This document shows, piece after piece, positions 1 through 6,220 of a stretch of DNA of 11,804 nucleotides. How positions within the stretch are numbered: position 1 is the first letter of the stretch; each line of letters starts with the position of its first letter. Made by a program: the position numbers and the translations under genes. Below the pieces are notes generated by a model. It ran no database searches, was not told where the DNA came from, and worked only from the letters and a program-made list of their open reading frames with translations. This DNA is from Paracoccaceae bacterium (GTDB lineage Bacteria; Pseudomonadota; Alphaproteobacteria; Rhodobacterales; Rhodobacteraceae): NCBI GenBank assembly GCA_025458985.1, contig JALORM010000120.1, forward strand, positions 1-11,804, given 5' to 3'.

Positions 1-83
1 GGTTCGTGGCTGGTGATCATGATCCGGTTGCGCAGCGTCAGGTGCTTCAGGCGGTAGGGCTGAAGGAGGGGGTCGGCGGACAT
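1..83 (-). CDS. NADH:flavin oxidoreductase (Old Yellow Enzyme family), N-terminal fragment
   Basis: Only the first 27 codons are in the window; the gene runs off the left edge. The protein begins MSADPLLQPYRLKHLTLRNR and continues IMITSHE. The pattern 'DPLL.P..LK.LTL.NRI..TSHE' is the typical start of the FMN TIM-barrel of the Old Yellow Enzyme family. The 'TSHE' form is seen in the trimethylamine/dimethylamine dehydrogenase, histamine dehydrogenase and N-methylproline demethylase branch (family knowledge). The ATG at 83-81 is preceded by GGAG at 93-90 with a 6-nt spacer, which fixes the start. The gene is divergent from a TetR regulator and shares a 116-bp control region with it, so it is probably that regulator's target. 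Substrate and exact subfamily cannot be decided from this fragment; a demethylase of methylated amines is a guess. Confidence 0.75.
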   Translation of the reverse strand, partial: MSADPLLQPYRLKHLTLRNRIMITSHE

Positions 84-111
84 GGGCGACTCCGTCGGGT
101 TGTCGTCGCCG

Positions 112-140
112 ATCTGGGGTGGAATGTTCATGCATGTCAA
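112..140 (-). promoter_or_regulatory. Probable promoter of the flavin oxidoreductase gene
   Basis: On the minus strand a perfect -35 hexamer TTGACA lies at 140-135. After a 17-nt spacer comes a weak -10, CCAGAT (117-112), which matches the consensus only at its last two positions. This would start transcription near 105 and give a leader of about 20 nt carrying the GGAG ribosome site. The -35 is convincing; the -10 is inferred from spacing alone. Confidence 0.4.
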
Positions 141-163
141 GTTATGCGTCTGTCATGAACATT
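123..163. promoter_or_regulatory. Inverted repeat, candidate TetR operator
   Basis: AATGTTCATG at 123-132 is the exact reverse complement of CATGAACATT at 154-163, with a 21-bp spacer. The centre-to-centre distance of the arms is 31 bp, about three helical turns, which suits two bound dimers or one tetramer better than a single TetR dimer. The left arm lies between the -35 and the putative -10 of the oxidoreductase promoter, so binding would block that promoter. The right arm lies upstream of the divergent TetR start. The palindrome CATGCATG (129-136) overlaps the left arm. The repeat is seen directly; its role is inferred. Confidence 0.6.
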
Positions 164-199
164 TCTGTGCCCGACGGGCCGGGCACCGAGGGTCGCGGC

Positions 200-823
200 A
201 TGGCGCGGGCGGGCAAGGAGACCGGGTGGCGCGGATCGCGCGAAGGCTGGCTGCAGGCCGCCTACGACGCGCTGGTGTCCGAAGGCATCGACGCGGTGAA
301 GATCCAGCCGCTGGCCGAGGGCCTGGGCCTGTCGCGGACCAGCTTCTACTGGTTCTTCGACACGCGCGAGGCGCTTCTGGCGGCGCTGGCCGAGATGTGG
401 GAGGCGCGGACGACGCGGCCCCTTGTCACTGCCACCACCGCCTATGCCGAGACGGAAACCGAGGCCATGCTGAACGTCATCGGCTGCTTCCTGCGGCCCG
501 AGACCTTCGATGCCCGGCTTGAGTTCGCGATGCGCGGCTGGGGCCTGAAGGACGCGGGGATCCTCGCCCGCATCCACGCCGCAGACGCGCTGCGCCTGTC
601 GGCGCTGGCGCAGATGCTGGCGCGCTGGGGTCATGCGCCCGCCGACGCCGACGTGCGGGCGCGCACGATCTACCTCGTGCAGATCGGCTACATCTCGATG
701 CAGGTGGAGGAGACGCTGGAGACCCGGCTGTCGCGCATCCCCACCTACGTCGAAATCTACACCGGCCGCGCCCCCGAACCGCGCGAGATCGCGCGCTTCC
801 GCGCAGGGTTCGGCGCAGGGTGA
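200..823 (+). CDS. TetR/AcrR-family transcriptional regulator
   Basis: A 207-residue protein of usual TetR length. The N-terminal DNA-binding domain covers about residues 10-60, with a helix-turn-helix at about 33-52 containing 'IQPLAEGLGLSRTSFYWFF', the classic TetR pattern ending in an aromatic 'FYWFF' (normally 'YYHF' or 'YRYF'). The rest is a helical ligand-binding domain that I cannot assign to a ligand. I chose the ATG at 200 because GAGGG (188-192) sits 7 nt upstream. In-frame ATGs at 119, 134 and 155 lie in or next to the inverted repeat and have no good ribosome site, and starting there would add a tail that TetR proteins lack. The gene is divergent from the flavin oxidoreductase and probably controls it and itself. 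It could be an activator rather than a repressor. Confidence 0.88.
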   Translation: MARAGKETGWRGSREGWLQAAYDALVSEGIDAVKIQPLAEGLGLSRTSFYWFFDTREALLAALAEMWEARTTRPLVTATTAYAETETEAMLNVIGCFLRPETFDARLEFAMRGWGLKDAGILARIHAADALRLSALAQMLARWGHAPADADVRARTIYLVQIGYISMQVEETLETRLSRIPTYVEIYTGRAPEPREIARFRAGFGAG

Positions 824-842
824 CGCGCCGCGAGATCGCCCT

Positions 843-861
843 GCCCCGCCCGCGCCGGGGC
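843..861 (+). terminator. Weak hairpin after the first TetR gene
   Basis: GCCCCG (843-848) pairs with CGGGGC (856-861) across a 7-nt loop, starting 20 nt after the TetR stop codon. No T-run follows, so it is not a textbook intrinsic terminator. It is the best candidate in this gap. Confidence 0.3.
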
Positions 862-1002
862 GTATCTGCACGGGCCGGGGCGCGCGACTGCGAAGCGTCG
901 CACCCCAAAGCGACGGCGACGCCGTACGGCGGATCCGCGCCGCGGCTGCGGGGACGCTTTCGCCACGAGGCCGCTCGCCGGCGAACGGTCGCCGGGGCGG
1001 CA
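862..1002. other. Intergenic DNA without a recognisable gene
   Basis: Between the first TetR gene's hairpin and the promoter of the second TetR gene. Open frames cross it in several directions, but all are Arg/Pro/Ala-rich and have no ribosome site or family resemblance. One 13-bp palindrome, ACGGCG-A-CGCCGT (913-925), is present. I see nothing else I can name. Confidence 0.5.
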
Positions 1003-1022
1003 TTGACTGCACACCCTTAGGG

Positions 1023-1051
1023 TTGACTCGGCACCCTGCCGACGATAGGTG
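1023..1051 (+). promoter_or_regulatory. Promoter of the tetR-MFP-RND operon
   Basis: TTGACT (1023-1028, one mismatch to the -35 consensus) is followed after 17 bp by TAGGTG (1046-1051), a weak -10 with the conserved leading TA. The -10 runs directly into the 20-bp palindrome at 1049-1068, which would let a bound repressor exclude RNA polymerase. A second TTGACT lies exactly 20 bp upstream (1003-1008), but nothing like a -10 is spaced correctly from it. Confidence 0.5.
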
Positions 1052-1068
1052 AATGAACGTTCATTCAC
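1049..1068. promoter_or_regulatory. Perfect 20-bp palindrome, TetR operator
   Basis: The sequence GTGAATGAACGTTCATTCAC is its own reverse complement across all 20 bp. Length, symmetry and position (overlapping the -10, 18 bp before the TetR start codon) are those of an autoregulatory TetR-family operator. It is the most probable binding site of the regulator encoded at 1087-1707. Confidence 0.8.
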
Positions 1069-1086
1069 GCCCTCGGCGACAGGACC

Positions 1087-1707
1087 GTGCCCGATACCCT
1101 GAACCTCCCCGACCAGCGCTCGCGCGAGATCCTGTCGAAGATCAAGACGGTCTTCAACCAGAAGGGTTTCGACGGCGCCTCGATGCAGGATCTTGCGCGG
1201 GCTGCCGGGATGAGCGCGGGAAACTTCTACCGCTACTTCGATTCGAAGAACGCGATCGTCGCGGCGATGGTCCAGCACGATCTTGCCGAAGTCGCCGGCG
1301 TGTTCCGCCAGATCAGATCGGCGCCCGACCCGCGCGCGGCCTTTCTCGCGGCCTTCAGGCGCGAGATCGGCGAACACCGCGAGGCGTGCGACGGACCGCT
1401 CTGGGCCGAGATCGAGGCCGCCGCGAACCGCCGCGGCGAAATCGCCGGGATCACCGCTCAGATGGAGCACGAGCTCCTGCGGTACCTGCTTGAAACCTTC
1501 GGTCTGATCGTCGGCCGGCCAGCCGACGAGATGGCCGAGGACTTCACCGAGCATGCGCGCCTGATCATCGTGATCTTCAAGGGGATCGCGATGCAGCCGG
1601 ACCTGACCCCCGGCCTCGTCGACCTTGCCGTGTCGACCGTCGATCTACTTCTTGACCGTGTCGTCGCCCTTTCGGGTGCGGCGGCCGGCCGTCGAATCCC
1701 AGCCTGA
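1087..1707 (+). CDS. TetR/AcrR-family repressor of the RND efflux operon
   Basis: A 206-residue protein. The DNA-binding domain is at about residues 10-60; the helix-turn-helix at about 31-50 reads 'ASMQDLARAAGMSAGNFYRY', followed by 'FDSKNAIVAAM', which is standard TetR. The C-terminal helical domain should bind the inducer and form the dimer; it resembles the AcrR/RamR type that guards efflux pumps, but no ligand can be read from it. The start is the GTG at 1087, with AGGA at 1081-1084. That spacing (2 nt) is short, so translation may be weak, which is common for repressors. The only upstream ATG nearby (1053) is out of frame. The gene lies just downstream of the 20-bp palindrome and ends 10 nt before the fusion-protein gene. 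It is probably the first gene of the operon and represses it. Confidence 0.88.
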   Translation: MPDTLNLPDQRSREILSKIKTVFNQKGFDGASMQDLARAAGMSAGNFYRYFDSKNAIVAAMVQHDLAEVAGVFRQIRSAPDPRAAFLAAFRREIGEHREACDGPLWAEIEAAANRRGEIAGITAQMEHELLRYLLETFGLIVGRPADEMAEDFTEHARLIIVIFKGIAMQPDLTPGLVDLAVSTVDLLLDRVVALSGAAAGRRIPA

Positions 1708-1717
1708 TGAGCCTCCC

Positions 1718-2878
1718 ATGGTGCGTTACCTCCCCGCAGCCGCCCTTGCCTTCGGGCTGACAGCAAGCGCCGCATTTTCGGCCGATCCGCCTCCAGAAGA
1801 GCCCGCCGCACAGACGCTGCCGGCGATCGGCGTGGTCGAGGTCGTGACCACCGTCCTGCGGGACCGGGTGATCGCGACCGGCACGATCCAGCCGGCCGAG
1901 ACGGTCATCGTGCAACCCCAGGTCGAAGGTCAGGCGACCGAGGCGCTGTTCGCCGAGGTCGGCGACGCAGTGGCGTCGGGCGAGGTGCTGGCGCGCCTGT
2001 CCGACAGCGCGCTCAAGCTGCAGCGCAGCCAGCTTATCGCCAGCCTGGCCGCGGCCGAGGCCGGGGTGGCGCAGGCGCGTGCGCAGGTCGCCGAGGCGGA
2101 AGCATCGCTGAGCGAGGCGGTGCGGGCGCGCGACCGCGCGCGGTCGCTGCGCGACAGCGGAACGGTTGCGCAAGCGGCGCTCGACGACACCGAGTCGCAG
2201 GCGACCATCGCGCAGGCGCGTGTGAATTCCGCCAACCAGTCCATGGCCTCGGCCGAGGCGCAGCTTGGCCTGATCCACGCACAGATCGCCGACGTCGACC
2301 TCAGCATCAGCCGGACCGAGATCCGCGCCCCGGTGGCGGGCGTGGTGACCGAGCGCAACGCGCGGATCGGCGCGATCGCGTCGGCCGGCGGCGGGGCGGC
2401 GATGTTCACGCTGATCCGCGACGGCGCGCTGGAACTGCACGCCGACGTCGTCGACGCCGACCTGTTGCGCCTTGCCCCCGGCCAGCCGGCGACGATCCGG
2501 ATCGCCGGGAGCAACAGTCCGATCCCGGGAACGGTGCGGCTGGTCGAGCCGTCGGTCAACGCGGTCACCCGCCTAGGCCGGGTGCGGATCGCGCTCGACA
2601 ATCCCGCTGCGGTGCGTGACGGCATGTTCGGCGAGGCCGAGATCATCGTGGCCGAGCGCGAGGCGCCTGCGGTCCCGGTGACGGCGGTCGGCTCGGACGG
2701 AAGCGTGCTTCGGGTCGACGAGGGCGTGGTCCACCGCGTCGCGGTGACCGCCGGCATCCGCGACGGCGGGCTCTTGGAAATCCGCGAAGGGCTTGATGCG
2801 GGCGAGGTCCTGGTCGCCCGGGCGGGGGCCTTCGTGCGCGAGGGCGACCGGATCAATCCGGTCCGGACGGCCGAGTGA
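1718..2878 (+). CDS. RND efflux periplasmic adaptor (membrane-fusion protein, HlyD/AcrA type)
   Basis: A 386-residue exported adaptor that would link the inner-membrane pump to an outer-membrane channel. Residues 1-22 form a signal peptide with likely cleavage after 'AAFSA'. There is no lipobox Cys, so unlike AcrA it is probably not a lipoprotein. Residues about 50-98 are the first half of the lipoyl/barrel-sandwich domain ('GTIQPAETVIVQPQVEG', 'VGDAVASGEVLARL'). Residues about 98-198 are a long Ala/Gln/Glu-rich coiled-coil hairpin. Residues 199-232 return through the lipoyl domain ('RTEIRAPVAGVVTER'). A beta-barrel and membrane-proximal domain fill the rest ('GLDAGEVLVARAGAFVREGDRI'). I chose the ATG at 1718 because it directly precedes the signal peptide; an upstream in-frame start at 1625 lies inside the TetR gene and would bury that peptide. 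There is no strong ribosome site, so coupling to the TetR stop 10 nt upstream is likely. Confidence 0.92.
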   Translation: MVRYLPAAALAFGLTASAAFSADPPPEEPAAQTLPAIGVVEVVTTVLRDRVIATGTIQPAETVIVQPQVEGQATEALFAEVGDAVASGEVLARLSDSALKLQRSQLIASLAAAEAGVAQARAQVAEAEASLSEAVRARDRARSLRDSGTVAQAALDDTESQATIAQARVNSANQSMASAEAQLGLIHAQIADVDLSISRTEIRAPVAGVVTERNARIGAIASAGGGAAMFTLIRDGALELHADVVDADLLRLAPGQPATIRIAGSNSPIPGTVRLVEPSVNAVTRLGRVRIALDNPAAVRDGMFGEAEIIVAEREAPAVPVTAVGSDGSVLRVDEGVVHRVAVTAGIRDGGLLEIREGLDAGEVLVARAGAFVREGDRINPVRTAE

Positions 2879-2888
2879 GGGGCGCGCC

Positions 2889-5800
2889 ATGAACTTCTCT
2901 GCCTGGTCGATCCGGAACCCGATCGCTCCGATCCTGGCCTTCGTGATCCTGATGGTTCTCGGGTGGCAGTCGTTCAACACGCTGCCAATCACCCGCTTTC
3001 CGACCATCGACGTGCCCCTCGTTGCGGTCACGGTGAACCAGGCGGGCGCGGCCCCGGCCGAGCTCGAAGCCCAGATCACGAAAGAGATCGAGGACGCAGT
3101 CGCCGGCATCACCGGGGTCAAGAACATCATCTCGACGGTGACCGACGGCGTCTCGACCACGGCGGTCGAGTTCCGCATGGAGGTGCCGACCGACGAGGCC
3201 GTGCAGGACGTCAAGGACGCCATAGACCAGATCGTCGGCGATCTTCCCGGAGGGATCGAGGCGCCCGTCGTCACCAGCATCGACGTCGAGGGGCAGGCGA
3301 TCATGACCTTCGCCGTGGCCTCGCCCGACCGCTCGATCGAGGAGCTGAGCTGGTTCGTCGAGGATGTCGTCAAGCGCGGTCTTCAGGGCCAGCGCGGCGT
3401 CGGCCGGGTGGACCGCTACGGCGGCGCCGACCGCGAGATCCGGATCGTTCTCGACCCGCTTAAGCTCAATTCCTTCGGCATCACCGCCGCGCAGGTCAGC
3501 CAGCAGGTGCGGGCCACCAATGCCAACATCGGATCGGGCCGCGCCGAAGTCGGCGAGGGCGAACAGGCGATCCGCGTGCTGGGCGACGCCGCCGCGGCGG
3601 AAGAGCTGTCCACCACCACCATCGCCCTGCCCTCGGGCCGCTTCGTGCGGCTGGGCGAACTGGGCGAGGTCCAGGACACCTACGAGGAGCTGCGGTCCTT
3701 CTCGCGCTTCAACGGCGATCAGGTTGTCACCTTTGCGGTGTTCCGCGCCAAGGGCGCTTCGGAAGTCAGCGTGGCCGAGCTGGTCAACGCCGAACTGGAG
3801 CGCATCCGCGCGGCCAATCCCGACATCTCGATCGCACCGGTCGACGACACGGTCTACTACACCTACGGCAACTACGAGGCCGCGCTTCACACGCTGATCG
3901 AAGGCGCGCTGCTTGCCGTGCTCGTGGTCCTTCTGTTCCTCAGGAACTGGCGCGCGACGATGATCGCGGCGGTGGCGCTGCCGCTGTCGGCGATCCCCAC
4001 GTTCTACGTGATGGACCTGATCGGCTTCTCGCTGAACCTGGTGTCGTTCCTGGCGCTCACGCTCGCGACAGGCATTCTCGTCGACGACGCCATCGTCGAG
4101 ATCGAGAACATCGCGCGACACATGCGGATGGGCAAGTCGCCCTATCGCGCGGCGATGGAGGCGGCCGACGAGATCGGGCTGGCGGTGATCGCCACCTCGG
4201 CCACGATCATCGCGGTCTTCGTGCCGGTGTCGTTCATGCCGGGCATCCCGGGGCAGTACTTCCGGCAATTCGGCCTCACCGTCGCCATCGCGGTGCTGTT
4301 CTCGCTTCTGGTGGCACGGCTCATCACCCCGCTGATGGCCGCCTACCTGATGCGCAGCAAGGATGCGCTGGCCGAGCACGACCAGTCCGATGGCCTCGTC
4401 ATGCGGGGCTATCTGTGGCTGGTGCGCAAGACCACCGCGGGCCGCTTCCTCTACATTCCCGGCCGCTACCTGACGCTGGCCTCGGCCATCGCCGCGCTTG
4501 CGGTATCGCTCTACTTCATGATCCAGATCCCCGGCAGCTTCATCCCGCCCGAGGATGTAAGCCGCGTGTCGCTGTCGGTCGAACTGCCGCCGGGCTCGAC
4601 GCTGGAGGATACCGACCGCTCCACCCAGGACCTTGCCCGCGTGATCCGCGGGATCGAGGGCGTCGACGACGTCTTCGTCCTGGGCGGCGCCTCGCCCACG
4701 GGCGACCGCGACGTGCGCCTCGCCGCCGTCACGGTCACGCTGGAGAAGCTTGACCATTCGCTCCTGCTGAAGCTGTCGGGGCTGGCGCAGCGCATCCCGA
4801 TTGCCGGCGGGCTGGTGCCCGAGGTCGAGAACACCGGCCGCGAGCGCCCGCAGAACGAGATCGAGGCCGAAATCTTCCAGCGCATCACGGGCCTGCCCGA
4901 CATGCGCGTCACGAAGCTGAACGACCGGGGCGAGCGGGACATCACCTTCTCGATCCTGTCGACCAACGAGGCCGACCTGAGCGAGGCGGCCGGGCGGCTC
5001 GAATCCGCGCTGCGCGGCGACCCGCTTCTGGCGAACGTGGCGACCGAGGGCGCCCTGCCCCGCCCCGAAGTGCAGATCGTACCGCGGCAGGACGAGGCCG
5101 CGCGACTCGGCGTGACGACGGCAAGCATCGCCGAGACGGTGCGCGTGGCCAGCATCGGCGACTTCGACGCGGCGCTCGCCAAGGTCTCGATCGACAACCG
5201 CCAGATTCCGGTTCGGGTGGAGCTGGACGACGCCGTCCGAGCCGACCTCGAACGGATCCGTGCGCTCCGGGTCCCGGTGGCTTCGGGCGCGACGGTGCCG
5301 CTGGCCAGCGTGGCCGACGTCGTGCTGTCCGAAGGACCCTCGTCGATCGACCGGCTGAACCGCGAGCGCAAGGTGACGATCGGCGCAAACCTGCCCGTTG
5401 GCGTGGCACTCGGCACCGCCACCGCCCGGTTCAAGGAAATCGTGGACGGGGTCGAACTGCCGGCCTCGGTCCGCGTGTCGGAAGGCGGCGACGCCGAAAT
5501 CCAGGCCGAACTGACGCAAAGCTTCGGCAACGCGATGATCATGGGCCTGATGCTGGTGCTGACCGTGCTGATCCTGCTGTTCGGCTCGGTGATCCAGCCG
5601 TTCACCATCCTGTTCTCGCTGCCGCTTGCCATCGGCGGGGTGGCGGCCGGCCTCATCGTCACCGGAAATGCCGTTTCCATGCCGGTGCTGATCGGCATCC
5701 TGATGCTGATGGGGATCGTGACCAAGAACGCCATCCTGCTGGTCGACTTCGCGATCGAGATGCGCAACCGCGGCATGGACCGCATCGCGGCGATGATCGA

Positions 5801-6140
5801 GGCCGGGCACAAGCGCGCCCGGCCCATCGTGATGACTTCGATTGCGATGTCGGCCGGGATGCTGCCTTCGGCGCTTGGCGTCGGCGAGGGCGGAAGCTTC
5901 CGTGCGCCGATGGCCATCGCGGTGATCGGCGGGATCGTGGTCTCGACGGTCCTGAGCCTTGTCGTGGTGCCGTCCTTCTTCCTGATCATGGACGACCTGC
6001 AGCGCCTTCTGGCGTGGATGTTCGGCGGCCTGGTCGGCCGCAAGGAAGAGGAAGCTGTCCGCCCGCGTCGCGGCCCTGGAAGGCACACGGGACGGCACCG
6101 GCGGAAGCCTGCGGGCAGCCGAGTAAGGGGCGCGCACTGA
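2889..6140 (+). CDS. RND-family efflux pump, inner-membrane permease (HAE1/AcrB-like)
   Basis: A 1083-residue proton-driven pump, close to the family's usual ~1050. Order: TM1 (about 10-30, 'PIAPILAFVILMVLG'), first large periplasmic domain (about 31-335), TM2-TM6, a cytoplasmic crossover, TM7, second periplasmic domain (about 560-870), TM8-TM12. The proton-relay residues are present: Asp399-Asp400 in TM4 ('ATGILVDDAIVEIEN') and Lys946 in TM10 ('GIVTKNAILLVDFA'), matching AcrB Asp407/Asp408 and Lys940. The start ATG has GAGGGG at 2877-2882, overlapping the adaptor's stop, with a 6-nt spacer. The operon has no outer-membrane factor, so a TolC-like channel elsewhere is implied. The substrate is unknown. 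Oddity: the last ~29 residues are Arg/Pro/Gly-rich with poor codon use, while the +1 frame is better (see the entry at 6045-6126). Confidence 0.93.
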   Translation: MNFSAWSIRNPIAPILAFVILMVLGWQSFNTLPITRFPTIDVPLVAVTVNQAGAAPAELEAQITKEIEDAVAGITGVKNIISTVTDGVSTTAVEFRMEVPTDEAVQDVKDAIDQIVGDLPGGIEAPVVTSIDVEGQAIMTFAVASPDRSIEELSWFVEDVVKRGLQGQRGVGRVDRYGGADREIRIVLDPLKLNSFGITAAQVSQQVRATNANIGSGRAEVGEGEQAIRVLGDAAAAEELSTTTIALPSGRFVRLGELGEVQDTYEELRSFSRFNGDQVVTFAVFRAKGASEVSVAELVNAELERIRAANPDISIAPVDDTVYYTYGNYEAALHTLIEGALLAVLVVLLFLRNWRATMIAAVALPLSAIPTFYVMDLIGFSLNLVSFLALTLATGILVDDAIVEIENIARHMRMGKSPYRAAMEAADEIGLAVIATSATIIAVFVPVSFMPGIPGQYFRQFGLTVAIAVLFSLLVARLITPLMAAYLMRSKDALAEHDQSDGLVMRGYLWLVRKTTAGRFLYIPGRYLTLASAIAALAVSLYFMIQIPGSFIPPEDVSRVSLSVELPPGSTLEDTDRSTQDLARVIRGIEGVDDVFVLGGASPTGDRDVRLAAVTVTLEKLDHSLLLKLSGLAQRIPIAGGLVPEVENTGRERPQNEIEAEIFQRITGLPDMRVTKLNDRGERDITFSILSTNEADLSEAAGRLESALRGDPLLANVATEGALPRPEVQIVPRQDEAARLGVTTASIAETVRVASIGDFDAALAKVSIDNRQIPVRVELDDAVRADLERIRALRVPVASGATVPLASVADVVLSEGPSSIDRLNRERKVTIGANLPVGVALGTATARFKEIVDGVELPASVRVSEGGDAEIQAELTQSFGNAMIMGLMLVLTVLILLFGSVIQPFTILFSLPLAIGGVAAGLIVTGNAVSMPVLIGILMLMGIVTKNAILLVDFAIEMRNRGMDRIAAMIEAGHKRARPIVMTSIAMSAGMLPSALGVGEGGSFRAPMAIAVIGGIVVSTVLSLVVVPSFFLIMDDLQRLLAWMFGGLVGRKEEEAVRPRRGPGRHTGRHRRKPAGSRVRGAH
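6045..6126 (+). other. Alternative +1 reading frame at the pump's C-terminus (possible frameshift)
   Basis: From the purine run at 6042-6054 onward, the frame used by the permease encodes an Arg-rich tail ('AVRPRRGPGRHTGRHRRKPA') with codons rare elsewhere in this window (AGG, CGA, GTA, GGA, CCT). The +1 frame reads 'KLSARVAALEGTRDGTGGSL' then RAAE and stops at a TAA (6124-6126). Its third positions are mostly G/C and its composition resembles a normal cytoplasmic tail. This suggests a 1-nt indel in the run AAGGAAGAGGAAG, either in the genome or in the assembly. The core pump is intact in both cases. Confidence 0.5.
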
Positions 6141-6173
6141 TGCGGCCAGTCGGCTGTCGATCTGCGGGCCCGG

Positions 6174-6213
6174 CCGGATTCTTCCGGTGATGGCGGGCGG
6201 CATCCATGCCGCC
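6174..6213. terminator. Hairpins between convergent genes, possible bidirectional terminator
   Basis: The 80-bp gap between the convergent pump and TRAP permease genes holds two hairpins. CCGGA/TCCGG (6174-6178 with 6183-6187) has a 4-nt loop. GGCGGCAT/ATGCCGCC (6196-6203 with 6206-6213) is a perfect 8+8 repeat, with only 2 nt between the arms, so about 6 bp would form as stem. Neither has a T-run on either strand. Position supports a shared terminator; sequence supports it only partly. Confidence 0.4.
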
Positions 6214-6220
6214 GCAAACG

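Noticed and set aside
119..199. Upstream start codons of the first TetR protein
   Set aside because: They fall in or next to the inverted repeat and lack a good ribosome site; the ATG at 200 has GAGGG at proper spacing.
820..1052. Small plus-strand open frames in the gap between the two TetR genes
   Set aside because: Pro/Arg/Ala-rich, no ribosome sites, and they run into the promoter/operator of the second TetR gene.
1625..1717. Upstream start of the fusion protein inside the TetR gene
   Set aside because: It would add 31 residues before a clean signal peptide and overlap the TetR coding end in another frame.
4511..6217. Minus-strand 568-codon Ser/Arg/Ile-rich open frame opposite the pump
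   Set aside because: Typical antisense shadow; the plus-strand frame has intact RND proton-relay residues.
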